Shown here piece by piece: positions 22,301-39,599 of a stretch of DNA of 64,000 nucleotides; positions within the stretch are counted from its first letter, which is position 1; each line of letters begins with the position of its first letter. The stretch lies in the NCBI GenBank assembly GCA_020137815.1, contig CM035351.1, positions 1,413,966 to 1,477,965 of the forward strand. The letters are read 5' to 3'. The stretch is from Hormiphora californensis. Its lineage: Eukaryota > Ctenophora > Tentaculata > Cydippida > Pleurobrachiidae. The notes below the pieces were generated by a model. The model saw only the letters and a list, made by a program, of their open reading frames with translations, was not told the origin of the DNA and ran no database searches. Both the position numbers and the translations under genes were made by a program.

Positions 22301-25300
22301 CCAAGGTTGAGGTAATGAGTGTGGAGCTGGAGGAGAGTAAAACGAAGGTGTTGCAGTTCCAGAAGGAGTGTGAGGAGTATCTAGTGGTCATTGTTCAGCA
22401 GAAGAGGGAGGCTGATGAGCAGCAGAAGGCAGTGAAGGCCCGTAGCGCTAAGATAGGAGAGGAAGAGGTGAAGTGTAGGGGGATTGCTGATGCTGCCCAG
22501 GCGGATCTGGAGGAGGCCATGCCCTTCCTAGAGGCAGCCATCCAGGCACTGAACTCTCTAAACAAGAAGGATATCACTGAGATTAGGAGCTACAACAAGG
22601 CACCAACCCTGGTATTGGATGTTATGGAGGCTGTTATGATCCTGAAGGGGGCCGACCCGAGCTGGGCTGAAGCCAAGAAACAACTGGGTGATCCTAACTT
22701 TATCCGAACTCTGGTTGAGTATGACAAGGATAACATGAGTGACAGGGTTCTGAAGAAGATTGGAAGCTATGTCAGTAAGAGTGATTTCACCCCAGAGGCT
22801 GTTGGAAAGGTGTCATTTGCCGCTAAATCATTGTGCATGTGGGTGTGTGCTATGGAAGTGTACGGTCGAGTGTACCGAGTCATTGAGCCCAAGAGGAAGA
22901 AGCTAGCCGAGGCGAGTAAGCAGCTAAAGGAGAAACAGGACTCACTTCAAGAGGCTAGAGACAAGCTCCAGGAGGTTACTGAGAGGATGGAGACCCTGAA
23001 AAAGCAGTACGATGAGAAGCTGAGGATTAAGGAAGAGCTGCGAAAGAGTTCTGAACTAACCCAGCTGAGACTTGAGAGGGCCGGTAAACTGTTGTCTGGT
23101 CTTGCCGGAGAGAAGATAAGATGGGAGGAGAGTGCTACAAATATCGAGACCAATATTGGGTATCTGGTAGGAGATTGTCTAGTGGCTGCTGCCTTCACCT
23201 CCTATATGGGTCCCTTCCTATCTGACTACAGAGAGAACTTGGTGCAGAGAGTATGGCTGCCTGATATTAGGAAACTAGCTATCCCTTGTAACCCTGACTT
23301 CACTGTTAGCAACTTCCTTGCAAAACCAACTGATGTGAGGGATTGGAATATCAGGGGTCTACCATCTGACAATTTCTCCACAGAGAACGGAATCATTGTA
23401 ACAAGAGGACTCCGGTGGCCGCTCATGATAGATCCCCAGTGCCAGGCCATCAAATGGATCAAGAATATGGAAAAGGGTAAACTGAAGACAATCGATCTCC
23501 AACAACACGACTTCCTGAGGACTCTTGAGAACTCTATCCAGTTTGGAACACCTGTCCTGCTGCAGAATGTACAGGAGACCCTGGACCCATCCCTAGCTCC
23601 TGTTCTTGACAAAGCAGTTATCAAACAGGGTGGTCGCCTTCTAATTAGAATTGGAGATAAGGAGATCGATTACAATCCTGAGTTCAAGTTCTATATCACG
23701 ACTCGGCTGTCCAACCCCCACTACACCCCAGAGATTGCAACCAAGACTACCATTGTCAACTTTGCTGTGAAAGAGGTCGGTCTGGAGGCTCAGTTACTGG
23801 CCATTGTGGTCAGGAAGGAACGGCCGGATCTGGAGGAGCAGAAGGATAACTTGGTGTTGAATATTGCTGCTGGAAAGAGGAAGTTAGTTGAGCTAGAGGA
23901 TGAGATCTTGAGGTTGTTGAACGCTGCTGAGGGCTCCCTTCTAGATGATGAGGTGCTGGTTGAGACGCTCCAAACCTCAAAACATACCTCACTTGAAATC
24001 AGTGAGAAGTTGGAGGTTGCTGAAGAGACAGAACACCAGATCGATGCTGCTCGAGAGGGCTACCGACCTTGTGCACAGAGAGCCTCAATTCTCTTCTTTG
24101 TGCTGAATGACATGGGTAGGATAGACCCTATGTACCAGTTCTCTCTTGATGCTTATAATCAACTATTCAACCAGAGTATTGACAAGTCTACCCACCACGC
24201 TAAACTCGAGGACAGAATCCTGGCACTGAACGATTACCACACATACGCAGTGTATAAGTTCACCTGCCGGGCTCTGTTCGAGCACCACAAGCTGCTATTC
24301 TCCTTCCAGACGTGTGCCAAAATCATGGAGGCAGCGGGTAAACTGGACATGGAGGAATACACATTCTTCCTGAAGGGTGGGGTGGTGTTGGACAGAGAGA
24401 CACAGATGGATAACCCTTGTAGGTGGTTAGATGACGCTGCTTGGGATAACATCACCGAGCTAGACAAGCTAACCAACTTCCACGGGATAGCCAACTCCTT
24501 TGAGCAGTATGCTAGGGACTGGAATATCTGGTATACAAGTTCAGATCCTGAGGAGGCCATGCTACCCGGGGAGTGGGGGAATAGTTGTAACGAGCTACAG
24601 AGGATGTTGATTGTAAGATCGCTGAGGAAGGATAGAGTAGCGTTCTGTGCAACATCCTTTATCATCAACAATCTGGGCCCTAAGTTTGTGGAACCCCCTG
24701 TGTTGGACATGACTGCTGTGGTAGAGGATTCCAACTGCAGAACACCCCTTATCTTCGTGCTGTCCAGTGGAGTGGATCCCACCAGTGGTTTGGTTCAGTT
24801 GGCCGATGAAGTTGGTATGAAGAACAGGTTCAGTGCTTTGTCCCTGGGTCAGGGCCAGGCTCCATTAGCCACTAAACTCATCAAGGAGGGAGTGAAGGAG
24901 GGTAACTGGGTGTACTTGGCAAATTGCCATCTCTCACTGAGTTGGATGCCCCATCTTGACAAACTAGTTGAACAGCTCCAGTCGGAGGAGCCCCATCCTG
25001 ACTTCAGGCTGTGGTTGAGTAGTAACCCCACCAAAGGATTCCCTATCTCCATCCTACAAGCCGGACTGAAGATGACTACTGAACCACCTAAGGGCCTAAA
25101 GGCTAACATGAAACGTCTCTACGGGTTGGTATCTGAGAAGACGTTCAGCAGATGCAAGAAGCCTGAGAAATACAAGAAGCTGCTGTTTACCCTCTGCTTC
25201 TTCCACTCTGTCCTGATTGAGAGGAGGAAGTTCCTTCAGCTGGGGTGGAACATTCCTTACGACTTCAACGACTCTGACTTTGAGGTAATATACCAGTTCC

Positions 25301-27402
25301 AAACATCCGTTATTTTACCACATTTCCATAATTCATTGATATTTATCCAGTGATACTGTGATAGAACGATATTTAACACAATCCAATAACACCATCCCCC
25401 TCTCTGCTAGGTGTCTGAGAACCTGTTGAACATGTATCTAGACGAGTACGAGGAGACACCATGGGACGCCCTGAAGTACCTCATTGCTGGGGTGAACTAT
25501 GGTGGTCACGTGACTGATGATCTGGATCGGAGACTCCTACACACTTATATCAACGATTACTTTAACGAGGATGTACTAAACACCGCCTTCTATAAACTAT
25601 CGTCCCTAAACGATGTTTACTATGTACCAAAAGACGGTTAGTTTGATAATGTACCATGATTACACCATCTTCTATCCCACTTTACCCCTCTAAATTACTA
25701 AGATTTACTATCCTACATTAGTCATTACTAACCCACCTTACCCACTTTAATTAACCACTCTATCTCTCTTCCCCGCTCCTCTAACACAACACCCCACATG
25801 CAGGTCCCTACCAGCATTACAAGGATTACATCTCCCTCCTTCCCAACGTGGATCACCCTGCTGCCTTTGGACAGCACTCCAACGCCGACATCACCTCCCA
25901 AATCAAGGAGACCCATATCCTGTTCGATACTCTGCTCTCTCTGCAGCCCCAGGTGTCCAATATCGAGGGAGAGAGCACGGAGAGTAAGGTGATGGGACTG
26001 GCACAGGATGTTAGGGAACATCTTCCTGAACTGATTGACTATAATAACACTCTCAGGTAGGGGACGTAATGAATCTAGTAGGGGGGGGGGGGGACGTAAT
26101 GAATATATGGGATCTTGTTGAGTATCCCCTCACAGTTCACAAAACACATCTGAATAGTGAAGATTAGTTTCAAAATCTGCACTGGTTGGTGTTCCACTGT
26201 CTGGCGGTGCCAGACCCCGATTTGATTCTGACAGTGCGCTCAGATGGGGTCGGTGGTCAGACACTCATACAGGTGTTTCATAATCATATTTTACATTTTC
26301 TCCCTCCCTTTTCAGTGTTCTAGCAGAAGATCGTCACAGCCCCATGGGCGTTGTCTTGCTACAGGAGATACTGCGTTACAACAACCTGATCAAGAACATA
26401 TCCCGATCTCTGACCGATCTCGAGAAGGGTATCAAGGGTCTGGTGGTCATGTCTGAGGATCTTGAGGAGATATTCAGGTGCATCAATGAGGCGAGAGTAC
26501 CCGCAATGTGGTCCAAGACTTATCCCTCTATGAAACCTCTTGGATCGTGGACAAGAGACTTGGTTCAACGTGTTGATCAGTTCTTCAAGTGGGCCCAGAC
26601 TGGCACCATGCCTCTACTCTTCTACCTGTCCTACTTTACCTTCCCTACTGGGTTCCTTACTGCAGTCCTACAGACATCAGCCAGAGCTAACAGTATCTCA
26701 GTGGATTCACTGTCCTGGGAGTTCATTGTTCAGGTGAGAGAGACACTTGATCTGTCAGAGTATTGGCCTGGCCCTATTGTCATTTCTTTCAGCGGTCAGA
26801 GCATTGGCCTAACAGCAATTGATGGGTAGAAAGATACCAGCTTCCAGAATTTTAACACCACTCTGTTAATACCGATCTTTAACCCTCTCCCTCCACTAGA
26901 TATTGGATGATGTCAACATTACTGGACAGCCCAAGGACGGAGTTTACATTAAGGGCATGTTCCTGGAGGGTGCAGGATGGGACAAGAAGAACTGCTGTCT
27001 GGTGGAGGCTAACGCCATGCAGCTTGTCTGTGAGATGCCAACCATCCACTTTAAACCTGCTGAAATGAAGAAGAAAACAGGTATGTCTTTGGACTACGGT
27101 ACTATGATAAGTTTTCTCGATAGAATCATGGTAGACACTTTACAGCTCCTGCCTAGAGTTGACTACCACTTTACGGGGTATATTGTCTCTGTACTAATAT
27201 CACATTTCGCACTCCACCACTAACTCCCTACTCTCTCTCAGGTCGTGGCGTGTACTCCTGCCCATGCTACTACTACCCAAACAGAGCAGGAACTGCTGAA
27301 CGTGCCTCCTTTGTGGTCAGTGTGGATGTAAAATGTGGATCCTCCACCCCAGATCACTGGATCAAGAGAGGAACCGCTCTCCTCCTCTCACTCGACTCAT
27401 AG
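7384..27402 (+). CDS. DNAH2: Axonemal dynein heavy chain 2 (inner arm I1/f beta chain)
   Basis: At least 36 exons join in frame with GT-AG borders, among them 7384..7437, 7515..7688, 7764..7935, 8022..8186, 8263..8455, 8622..9311, 9415..9544, 9647..9964, 10093..10172, 10281..10470, 10909..11145, 11285..11578, 12072..12206, 12643..12724, 12808..13037, 14097..14197, 14321..14684, 14801..15094, 15225..15393, 15493..15666, 15806..16141, 16266..16483, 16607..16711, 16822..17576, 17771..18044, 18202..18610, 18854..19007, 19114..19468, 19621..19759, 19985..20211, 20349..25284, 25411..25636, 25804..26056, 26316..26733, 26900..27080 and 27242..27402. The product matches DNAH2 end to end (about 4,400 residues), from TGLADxxW-like N-terminus to [12 protein letters not shown]-loops: AAA1 GPAGTGKT at 17407, AAA2 GNTG/SGKS split between exons at 18610 and 18854, AAA3 GPVGTGKT at 20467, AAA4 GVGGSGRQ at 21511. 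The stalk coiled coils lie at about 22.2-23.1 kb. A one-base insertion at about 19253 breaks the frame. Confidence 0.96.
10541..10908 (+). repeat. Tandem array of 11 complete 3' splice sites (DNAH2 intron 10471-10908)
   Basis: Eleven units of 29-30 bp, some lengthened by a 10-bp CTGGATCCAG-type piece, with starts at 10541, 10571, 10601, 10641, 10671, 10710, 10740, 10770, 10799, 10839 and 10879. Each unit holds a branch-point-like TTTCTAAC, a C/T-rich tract and CAG, and the next unit begins GTAG. The last unit ends in the acceptor actually needed for the exon starting at 10909. Confidence 0.93.
11725..12071 (+). repeat. Second tandem 3' splice-site array (DNAH2 intron 11579-12071)
   Basis: About 13 units of 27-28 bp with consensus AACTAACATGTAACAT plus CTCTCCAGCCC. 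Each has CTAAC branch-point-like motifs, a pyrimidine tract and CAG. The final unit provides the acceptor of the exon starting at 12072. The sequence is unrelated to the array at 10541, so the amplification is independent. Confidence 0.92.
12358..12387 (+). other. Candidate 30-nt in-frame micro-exon of DNAH2
   Basis: Between the exons ending at 12206 and starting at 12643 lies CTCTCAG|30 nt|GTAAGC. The 30 nt encode [10 protein letters not shown] in the frame of both neighbours (phase 0 on both sides). Vertebrate DNAH2 has no such insert here, so if used it is an optional exon. Confidence 0.45.
13155..14064. mobile_element. Non-autonomous mariner/Tc1-type element (MITE) with ~128-bp inverted repeats
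   Basis: The left end GGTTGTCCAGTAAATATTTT returns inverted at the right end, and matching continues for about 128 bp with only a few mismatches. The element is flanked by TA on both sides, the target duplication of the Tc1/mariner superfamily. No transposase frame is present in the 650-bp centre. It lies in a DNAH2 intron (13038-14096), so it is removed by splicing. Confidence 0.92.
26199..26265 (+). repeat. Short hairpin-bearing dispersed repeat, copy 1 (DNAH2 intron)
   Basis: Contains the perfect hairpin GTCTGGC-GGT-GCCAGAC at 26199-26215 and the 18-mer ACAGTGCGCTCAGATGGG at 26231-26248. Both features recur in inverted orientation at 28041-28091. Confidence 0.6.
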
Positions 27403-28393
27403 ATTGAGAACCATTATATAGAGAGAGAAATAGACATTAAATAGAACATAAACCTATTTGTAGAGACTGTGAGCTGTTCCCATGATTATTGAGAGCTAAG
27501 CGTTGCTCGGGGTAGAGTTTAGGGAGAGATAGAGGGAGGGGATAGAGCTATTTTCTGGGAAACCAGAGAAGATGAACATTCAATAATAGAGCATAACATT
27601 ACCATGTTGATATGTACCCTTTTGTATGTTGTCTACAGGATCGTTAACTAGTTGTAGAGGAGTAGATCTACTGTAGGAATGCCTGAAGTGAATGCTTAAT
27701 TCATGCTATTTACATGAATTAAACAGTCGCTTCCTTCCCCCTTTGTAATACAAATTGTATGCTTATTTTTCATAGCGGCTGTACTAGAAGGGCCGTGTAC
27801 ACTTGTTTAGAGATTGTAAATGTTGTATCAAAAACACTTTTTTCACCTTTTGTAAACCCTGCAGTTCTTTTGTTAAACCATTTTCCAAAACGAAAGAATA
27901 CCGATCAGACAAGTAGACCTTTCGAAGCTGTCAGTGTTTACACCATGATACTCTGTCAGAGCATTGGCCTGACAGATCATAACCTTCCCATTCTTGGACC
28001 ACTGCTCTCAATTTTCTCGTTCTGCTAGTGCTCTAAGCAGGGCTGTCTGGCGCCGCGACCCATCTGAGCGCACTGTATGGCGCCGCCATACAGGAGCAGG
28101 GCGAGGAAGGGTCTAGAGCTGTACTGACCGGTATTCTCCCGCTTATCAACATCAAAACACGGAGGTTTCTCATAACGCGTAAAATTATTGATTGTATTGA
28201 CAACATAATGAACATGATATATGGCTGTAATTACGGTCCCTGTTAGTGCATGATAATATATTAGAAAATAAATATTAAATTAATAAAAATTAATCTGTCG
28301 TCACTCTACATTAACACACTTTAAAAAGCAATTTAAAAATAACCCAAACGTTCCACATACATTTAACACTACACCCAATTGCCCGAATTGTCC
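27403..28393. other. Tail-to-tail spacer between DNAH2 and LMAN1
   Basis: Both 3' UTRs must end here. Besides the dispersed repeat at 28041 it holds a perfect hairpin at 27953-27975 (CTGTCAG, 9-nt loop, CTGACAG). The motif within it also occurs twice in the last DNAH2 introns. No exon is recognised. Confidence 0.55.
28041..28091 (-). repeat. Short hairpin-bearing dispersed repeat, copy 2 (between DNAH2 and LMAN1)
   Basis: Carries the reverse complement of the 18-mer of copy 1 exactly (28059-28076), next to its own perfect hairpin GTATGGC-GCC-GCCATAC (28075-28091). The hairpin arms differ from copy 1 but pair. Confidence 0.6.
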
Positions 28394-33412
<5,019 letters not shown>

Positions 33413-33440
<28 letters not shown>

Positions 33441-33705
33441 CACTACCTTACTAAAGGGAATAAATATTAAATACCAGCTGTACTATCAACCATAGTATCA
33501 TCACTACCTTACTAAAGGGAATAAATATTAAATACCAGCTGTACTATCAACCATAGTATCATCACTACCTTACTAAAGGGAATAAATATTAAATACCAGC
33601 TGTACTATCAACCATAGTATCATCACTACCTTACTAAAGGGAATACATATTAAATACCAGCTGTACTATCAACCATAGTTATAGTATTATCACTAGGGAA
33701 TACAA
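33413..33705 (-). repeat. 61-bp tandem repeat spanning the LMAN1 start codon
   Basis: Four full copies and one decayed copy, period 61 bp, starting at 33413, 33474, 33535, 33596 and 33657. Each full copy carries the ATG and the first nine codons of LMAN1. The three upstream ATGs (33501, 33562, 33623) open an identical 16-codon frame, MILWLIVQLVFNIYSL, closed by TAG. The unit also holds a CCCTTTAG 3' splice-like site just before the ATG. Confidence 0.93.
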
Positions 33706-34560
33706 TAAGCCTGTGTTTATATGTAGCGGGTCACCCACAGTCCAACGGGTCTCTATCGCGAAGGCCGGCCATTGCTAGTAGTATTTTGTCTAATGCCTCC
33801 TCGATAGTCGATATAATTAATGATTTCACACTGTAAAAAAATGACACATAGCTGGGACCACTATCATAGAGCTCAAATCAAAACACGGTCACAGATTGTG
33901 AATCAAATTCATTACATTATGACATTCACGTCTATATTGGTGGCCACAGAAATTGGAGCGAGTATATATAGCGATACCTGTATCCTTATGAAAATGTCAC
34001 TTGGCTCTGACTCCTTTATACATATAATTTAGTGCATATAGGCATGTTTGTATTTTCATGGCGTGTTGTGTTATTCCAAGTACGTATTATATCAACGCGT
34101 CGGACATTGGAGAGAAGTAAAATAATTTGTTTTCTAATTTTCTTCTCTCTAATGTAATGGCATTGAAGGAGATTGATAACTCTACCTCGACTTTTAGTGG
34201 TGATCTGTTTGTGCTTTTACCGAATCCGCCCTCCTCTTAAAATGATGATCAAATATCTTACTAAGTGCTTTTCTGCTTAATTTCAAATCTCAGGAATCAA
34301 AAAAATATTAAGTTGTATCTTTTTGTTTGCTGCGTATTCTGGTATAATCTGTTGAATATAGTATGTAGTAGAGGGAGTAGTTCTAGCAGCTGTCATACCA
34401 CAAACTATTTTAATTGTATGGTGGGATAAATCAAAGCCACTTCAGATTGTTCTTTTCAAATTTCTTACTTATTTCTTCCAAAAAGGATTTGTCCGAGTTG
34501 TATTCGTGTACGCAGCCGCTGGCTATTCAAAATAAAGTCCTTTGCCGGCTTGGCCCCCCC
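33706..34560. other. LMAN1 upstream region
   Basis: Good-quality AT-rich sequence without a recognised exon. TCTCTATCGCGAAGG with TATCGCG at 33754-33760 lies about 310 bp above the LMAN1 ATG, followed by TCGATAGTCGAT near 33801. A promoter role is possible. Confidence 0.4.
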
Positions 34561-37500
34561 CCCCCCAGATATTTGCGTTTGATTGGATAAAAGAAAGTGA
34601 ATCAGAGAACCATCCCTCTCTCATTCCCTCCTCTTTCTGTCTCTCTTTCTCTCCTCTTTCTGTCTCTCTTCACCGCCCCCTCTTTCTCTCTCCCCGGGCC
34701 GCTCTGTTTCCTAACAAATAATCTGGATCGTTTCATAACTGAACCCCATTAAAATTTTATTATGCCGCCTTTTAAGAAGGATTTATAACTTTCTAAAATT
34801 TTTCTACTCTTTTAAAAACAAAAAGGCTTTTTTAAAAAGCATTTCATTAGATGAGCAGGGACAAAATTTTGGGGTTTGGATTTTGGGGGTTACGAATTTT
34901 TAAGGGGACCTTCCCTACAGTGATATCAAGAATTTCCCTTTAAAAGCTGTTTTTTTTTAAAGCGGATTTTTTGAAGTGCCCCAACCCTTCCGTTGCTCTT
35001 TTTGCACGGCGATCACATGTTAACGTGTGGTGTGCACGTCGAAAATGATAACCATAACACACGCATGAGTTTGGGGTGACAAATTCAAAAAATCCAACTT
35101 TAAAAATGTCCTTATCTTTACAAAACCCCATGATTTTTGAATGGAGAAACTTTAAATTTGATTTTGGGTTTTTTCAATTCGCAGTAACGAGGGCCGGGGA
35201 AATTCCCTTTGAATGTATCGGTTCGACACAATATAGGGAGAGCATCTTCTATAGCACGAACTCTCCTCGGTCCTTGCAAATCTGCCCTTTTGGGACAGTT
35301 TACCTAAAACCCCCCTTCATCTGACCAACCCTGGTCGGAAAAAGTCCGATGTGCTTCAAGAAACCAAAATTTAACTGTAAGGAGAGCTACTACGAATCAT
35401 AAGTATAGGAAGGTACTTTGTAAAATAGGGGGAATATTTAGGACCTGGCCGGATTTTCCCTCTATAGTTAAACATTTTTCTGACAGTAGAGGGTCCCTAC
35501 GGGTCAAAAACCCACTACGACCACCCCCAAAAGAAGAGAATATGGGATTTTTAGTGACCTGCTAGTATTTTAAAAAGCGGATACTATTTTTGTTTTTATG
35601 GAAAGGGCCCAGACACACGGTTTTTTTTTATGGTCATTAGATCGGGACATTTTTTCCTTTGGGGGCCTGAAATATTTGGGAAAAATTTTAAACAATGAAA
35701 CTCGTTTTTTTAGCCTCAAATCTATTTTCCCGGGGGATATTCTGCTTGAAACTAAATCTGATAAAAAATTCAAAACCCCCATTCCGGAAATAACCCTTAT
35801 GCAGTGGTTTTTATTTTAAATTTTGGGGTTTTTCATTAGGGGATGGGCATTCATTTTTTCGCTAAAAGGAACGTGTTCCCCCACTAAGATTTTATCAATC
35901 TGGGAAACCTTAAAGGTGGTTGTTTTCATTTTTTTTTCCTTTTTGTTTTAAATTCCCAATAATTTTTTTTGGTTAAAAAAAGGAAAGAAGGGAGGTTCCC
36001 TAAAGTTGGTATTTTCCACTCAACTAAAAAAATAGCACAAAAACCCAATCGAAAATTAAGGATAAAAATTCAATGTTCATAGGCATATTTGTATTTTCCC
36101 GGTTGTTTTTATTCCAAAATTTTTAAAAGTTAAAATTGAAGGGTGGAAAACCTACCTTTATTTTTTTTAAACCCTTTTATAACCCCCTTTTCCTCAAAAA
36201 ATCGTTTTAATGGGGAATTTAGCAATCGGTACCCCAAAGATTGAATTCAAACTTTTAATTAAATCTGTATCTTTTCCGTCTTTATTCCCCAATTTTTAAA
36301 ACAAAAGGTTTTTTTTGGGGGGGGGGGAAAAAAACCCTAAAAAACCCTTTAAAACCCTCTAGCCTTTTAAAACCCCCGCCCAAAAAAATTCGAAAAGTTG
36401 CCTTTTAAATTGGGAAAGGAGCACTGCGGCCCACAAAGAAATTCGCAAAAATTGGTAAAAAACACCTTTGGCTAAAACCGAAAATTATACCCCCTAGCAC
36501 GCCCAAAAATTGGGGGGGGGCGAAAGAAAGAACGGTTTTTTTTTTTGGGGGTTTGGGCAATTTCCCAATTTTGGTTTTGGCCAATGGTGTTAAAAAGGGG
36601 CCCCAAAAAGAGAAACTTTCCACATTTTACCTTTTAATTTTACCCAAACTCTGCAATAGGAAATTCTACAAACCCCAAAATCCCACTTTTTTAGTTAAAT
36701 TCTCCCCTCAGTGGGCATTCCCGTTCCCTTATTTTTGGGAAAACACCCCCCGCCCAAAACTGGTAGGTTAAATGGGAAGGGGTGTTCCAAAAGGTTAGCT
36801 TTTTGTTTTTGAACCGCACCCCACCCTTCCCCACTATTTTTACAAAACTGAAAAAAAAAAATTTAAAAACCTTAAATAAATCCTATTCAAAAATTTTAAC
36901 TCATTTTCACCTCAACTCCGAAACTTCTGTTCATCTTACAAATACCTCTTTCAATCCTCCCACACTTTTTGGGATTTTCTTTCTCTCTTCATTTGTACAC
37001 TAACTTTTCTCTCTGTTCTTTCTATGATCTCCGGGAAACAAAAACCTGTTTGGGCGGGTTCACACCCTGATTTCCCCCCAAAAAGTCCTTTAAAATCTTT
37101 GCCTCCAAACCCCCGCCACTGGGCCCATCCCCCCCACCTCTCTACCTTCCCCTTGATCATCGTTTCAACAAATGTTCAAAAGACCCTTAAAAAATTTTTC
37201 TTCCTTAGCTCCATTTGGGGAGACCGACAAATCGGGTTTACAGTAAAACTAACCTCTTGTGTTCTAGTTTTGGGAGAAGGGGTTCCGGTCGGTCAAGCAT
37301 CAGGTCGGAAAAAAACAGCGGAGTAATTCGAACTCTCCAAACCGCTGAAGCGGTAGTCTTCCTGCCGGATTTTCTGGAAAGACGATTTTTGGGCCTGTCT
37401 TGGTTCATTTTTCCAAGATCTTGGAACACTTTTAACGACGTAGAATGTAAAGAGGGCTGGGTTTTGGTAGATGTCCAAAGTTTTTACCTTTCTTTTTGAT

Positions 37501-39599
37501 TATGAACAAAATTTAAAAACGAGATGCATTTGAAATTTTTTAGCTAACCACGAGAGGGAAGCCGATACCAAATTTTTTCCCCCAATAAAATTTTCCAAAA
37601 CTTTTGTTTTCTAGAGTTGAGAAAGGGGGGGTGGTCGCTTTTCGGGGCAAAGGCCCCTTCCCTTGTTATAATACCCACCCCTTCTAAAGGAGACCCCCGG
37701 CTCTCAACCCGGGCTTTCAAATATACTCTTTTGCCCCGCCTTCCCGCCAAATAACCCACCCCAAACTTAGCCATCTCTTCCTTAAAAGGGTGCAAGTCTT
37801 CGGCACTTTAAACGAAATGATAATATTTGGCCCCATAATGTAAAGAAACGAAAAAGTATTTTGAAACGAAAGTTTTCCCCGAGGGGGGATAGAGTTTAAT
37901 TTTTTAATAACAAAGTTTAAAAGAAAGGCACTTTGATTATTTCAAATTTTTTAAATAAATCTTTGGCCACAATTCAATATCTGTGGTAAACCGATTTCCG
38001 GAAATCCGTGTTTTTTTCAAAAACATTTTTTCTACTCTTTCCCGTGTGTTTTTTTAAGTCACTTTTAAAAAAACCCCTTTTCTTTTCTGGAACCCCTTTT
38101 CTGTTTTATTTCCACACAATGCCTCCCTCTCCCGGTTTTATAAAAAACCCCTTTTACTCCGGATTTCCCGCCCCCCCTTTTTCCTTTTATTAGCCAGTTT
38201 TAAAATTTTTAGCCCTCTCCCCTCCCCTCTCTCTCTCCTTCTCTCCCTCTCTCCCCTCTTTTTTCTTTTTCCCCCTTTTTCTTTTCTGCTTTTTTCCCTT
38301 TTTTGTTTTTTTTCCCTTTTCCCCCCTCCCCCTTCCTCCCCCTCGTGATCCAAATTTTAAAAAATTTTTTCGGGGTCTTTTTCCTTTTCCCCCCCGGGTT
38401 TTTTCCTTTTTTTTTTAGTTTGACGCCCCTTTTTTGTTGTGTTGGGAAATTTTTTTAGTTTTATTCCAGGCCCCCCTTCTAATTTTCATTGGTGTCGTTT
38501 TAGGGTGTTGTGTTTTTTCCCCATCCAAAAAATTCTCAACCCCAAAAAAAATTCTTGCAAAGCTCACATAAAACCCCTTTCTTTCCTTTTTCCCTCTTAA
38601 AGCATGAACCCTTTCCTTTTTCCCGGGTTTTTTTAATCCTTTCCCCTTAAAACCCCTTTAGTAATCTAACCCCATTTCAAAATAAATTTTTTTTCCCTTT
38701 TAAACCCCCTTTAAAAATTTTAAATTTTTGGGGGGTTTTTTTATTTTTAAAAAAAAAAGGGGGGGAAAAGGGGGGGGAAAGGGGGGGGAAAAAAGGGGAG
38801 AAAGGGGGAACGGGGGGAGAGGTAAAGGGGTTTAAGAGGGGAGAAAGAAGAGAAAAAGGGGGGGGGGGGGGGTTTCCCCCCAATCTTCTTTCCCCCGGGT
38901 CCAAGGATTTTTTTCCCCCTTTTTCCCCGTTGTTTCCCCGTTGGGGGGGAAGGTGGTTTTATTAAAATAAAAAAAAATCAAAAACAAAACCCAAAAAACC
39001 CCCCCCCCCAAGTTGTCACCCAACAACCCCCCCGTCTTTTTCCCCTTCCATTCCCCCATTTTCCCCTGTTTTGTTTATCCCACTCCCCCTTTTTCCTCTC
39101 CCCTCCGTTCTTATGGCCCCGCCCCGGGGGGGTTTCCCCGAGGGGGATTCGTTGGGTGTTTCCCCTTTGGGGTGTTTCCCCCCCGTTTGAGGGGCGGCCC
39201 TGGGTTCCCCCTTTTTGGGGGAAATCTTTTCCCTTGGGGAAAAGTTTTGCCCCCTTCCGGGGGATTTTGCCCCGTTCCGGGGTATTTACCCCCCCCCCCC
39301 GGGTAGTTTCCTTTCTAAAGGGGCTTTTCCCGTAGGGTTCCCCCCCCTGGGGTTTTTTACCCGCCCGGAGTTTTAAAACCCATATTAATAAACACACCCT
39401 AACGCTGAAAGTGTGGGTTTCGTGCAAAAAGCTGAAAGATGGAGGGGAAACCCATTACTAACGGCCCAATGTGGCGGTGGTTTCCTTACCGGCCCCCGTG
39501 CACGGTGGCGGTTAACCCCCAAACCCGGTCTTTTCTAACAAACCGATGATATGTAACCCATGTTGGTTTAAACCCCCCCCAAAACTTCCCATCTTTTCG

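Noticed and set aside
39001-39360. GC-rich, hairpin-like stretch as a possible CpG island promoter
   Set aside because: Made of C and G homopolymer runs in the unreliable block; cannot be told from base-calling failure.
35076-39427. Several 60-150 residue frames in the homopolymer-rich block
   Set aside because: Compositionally biased (Pro/Gly/Lys/Phe), no motifs, and sequence quality is doubtful.
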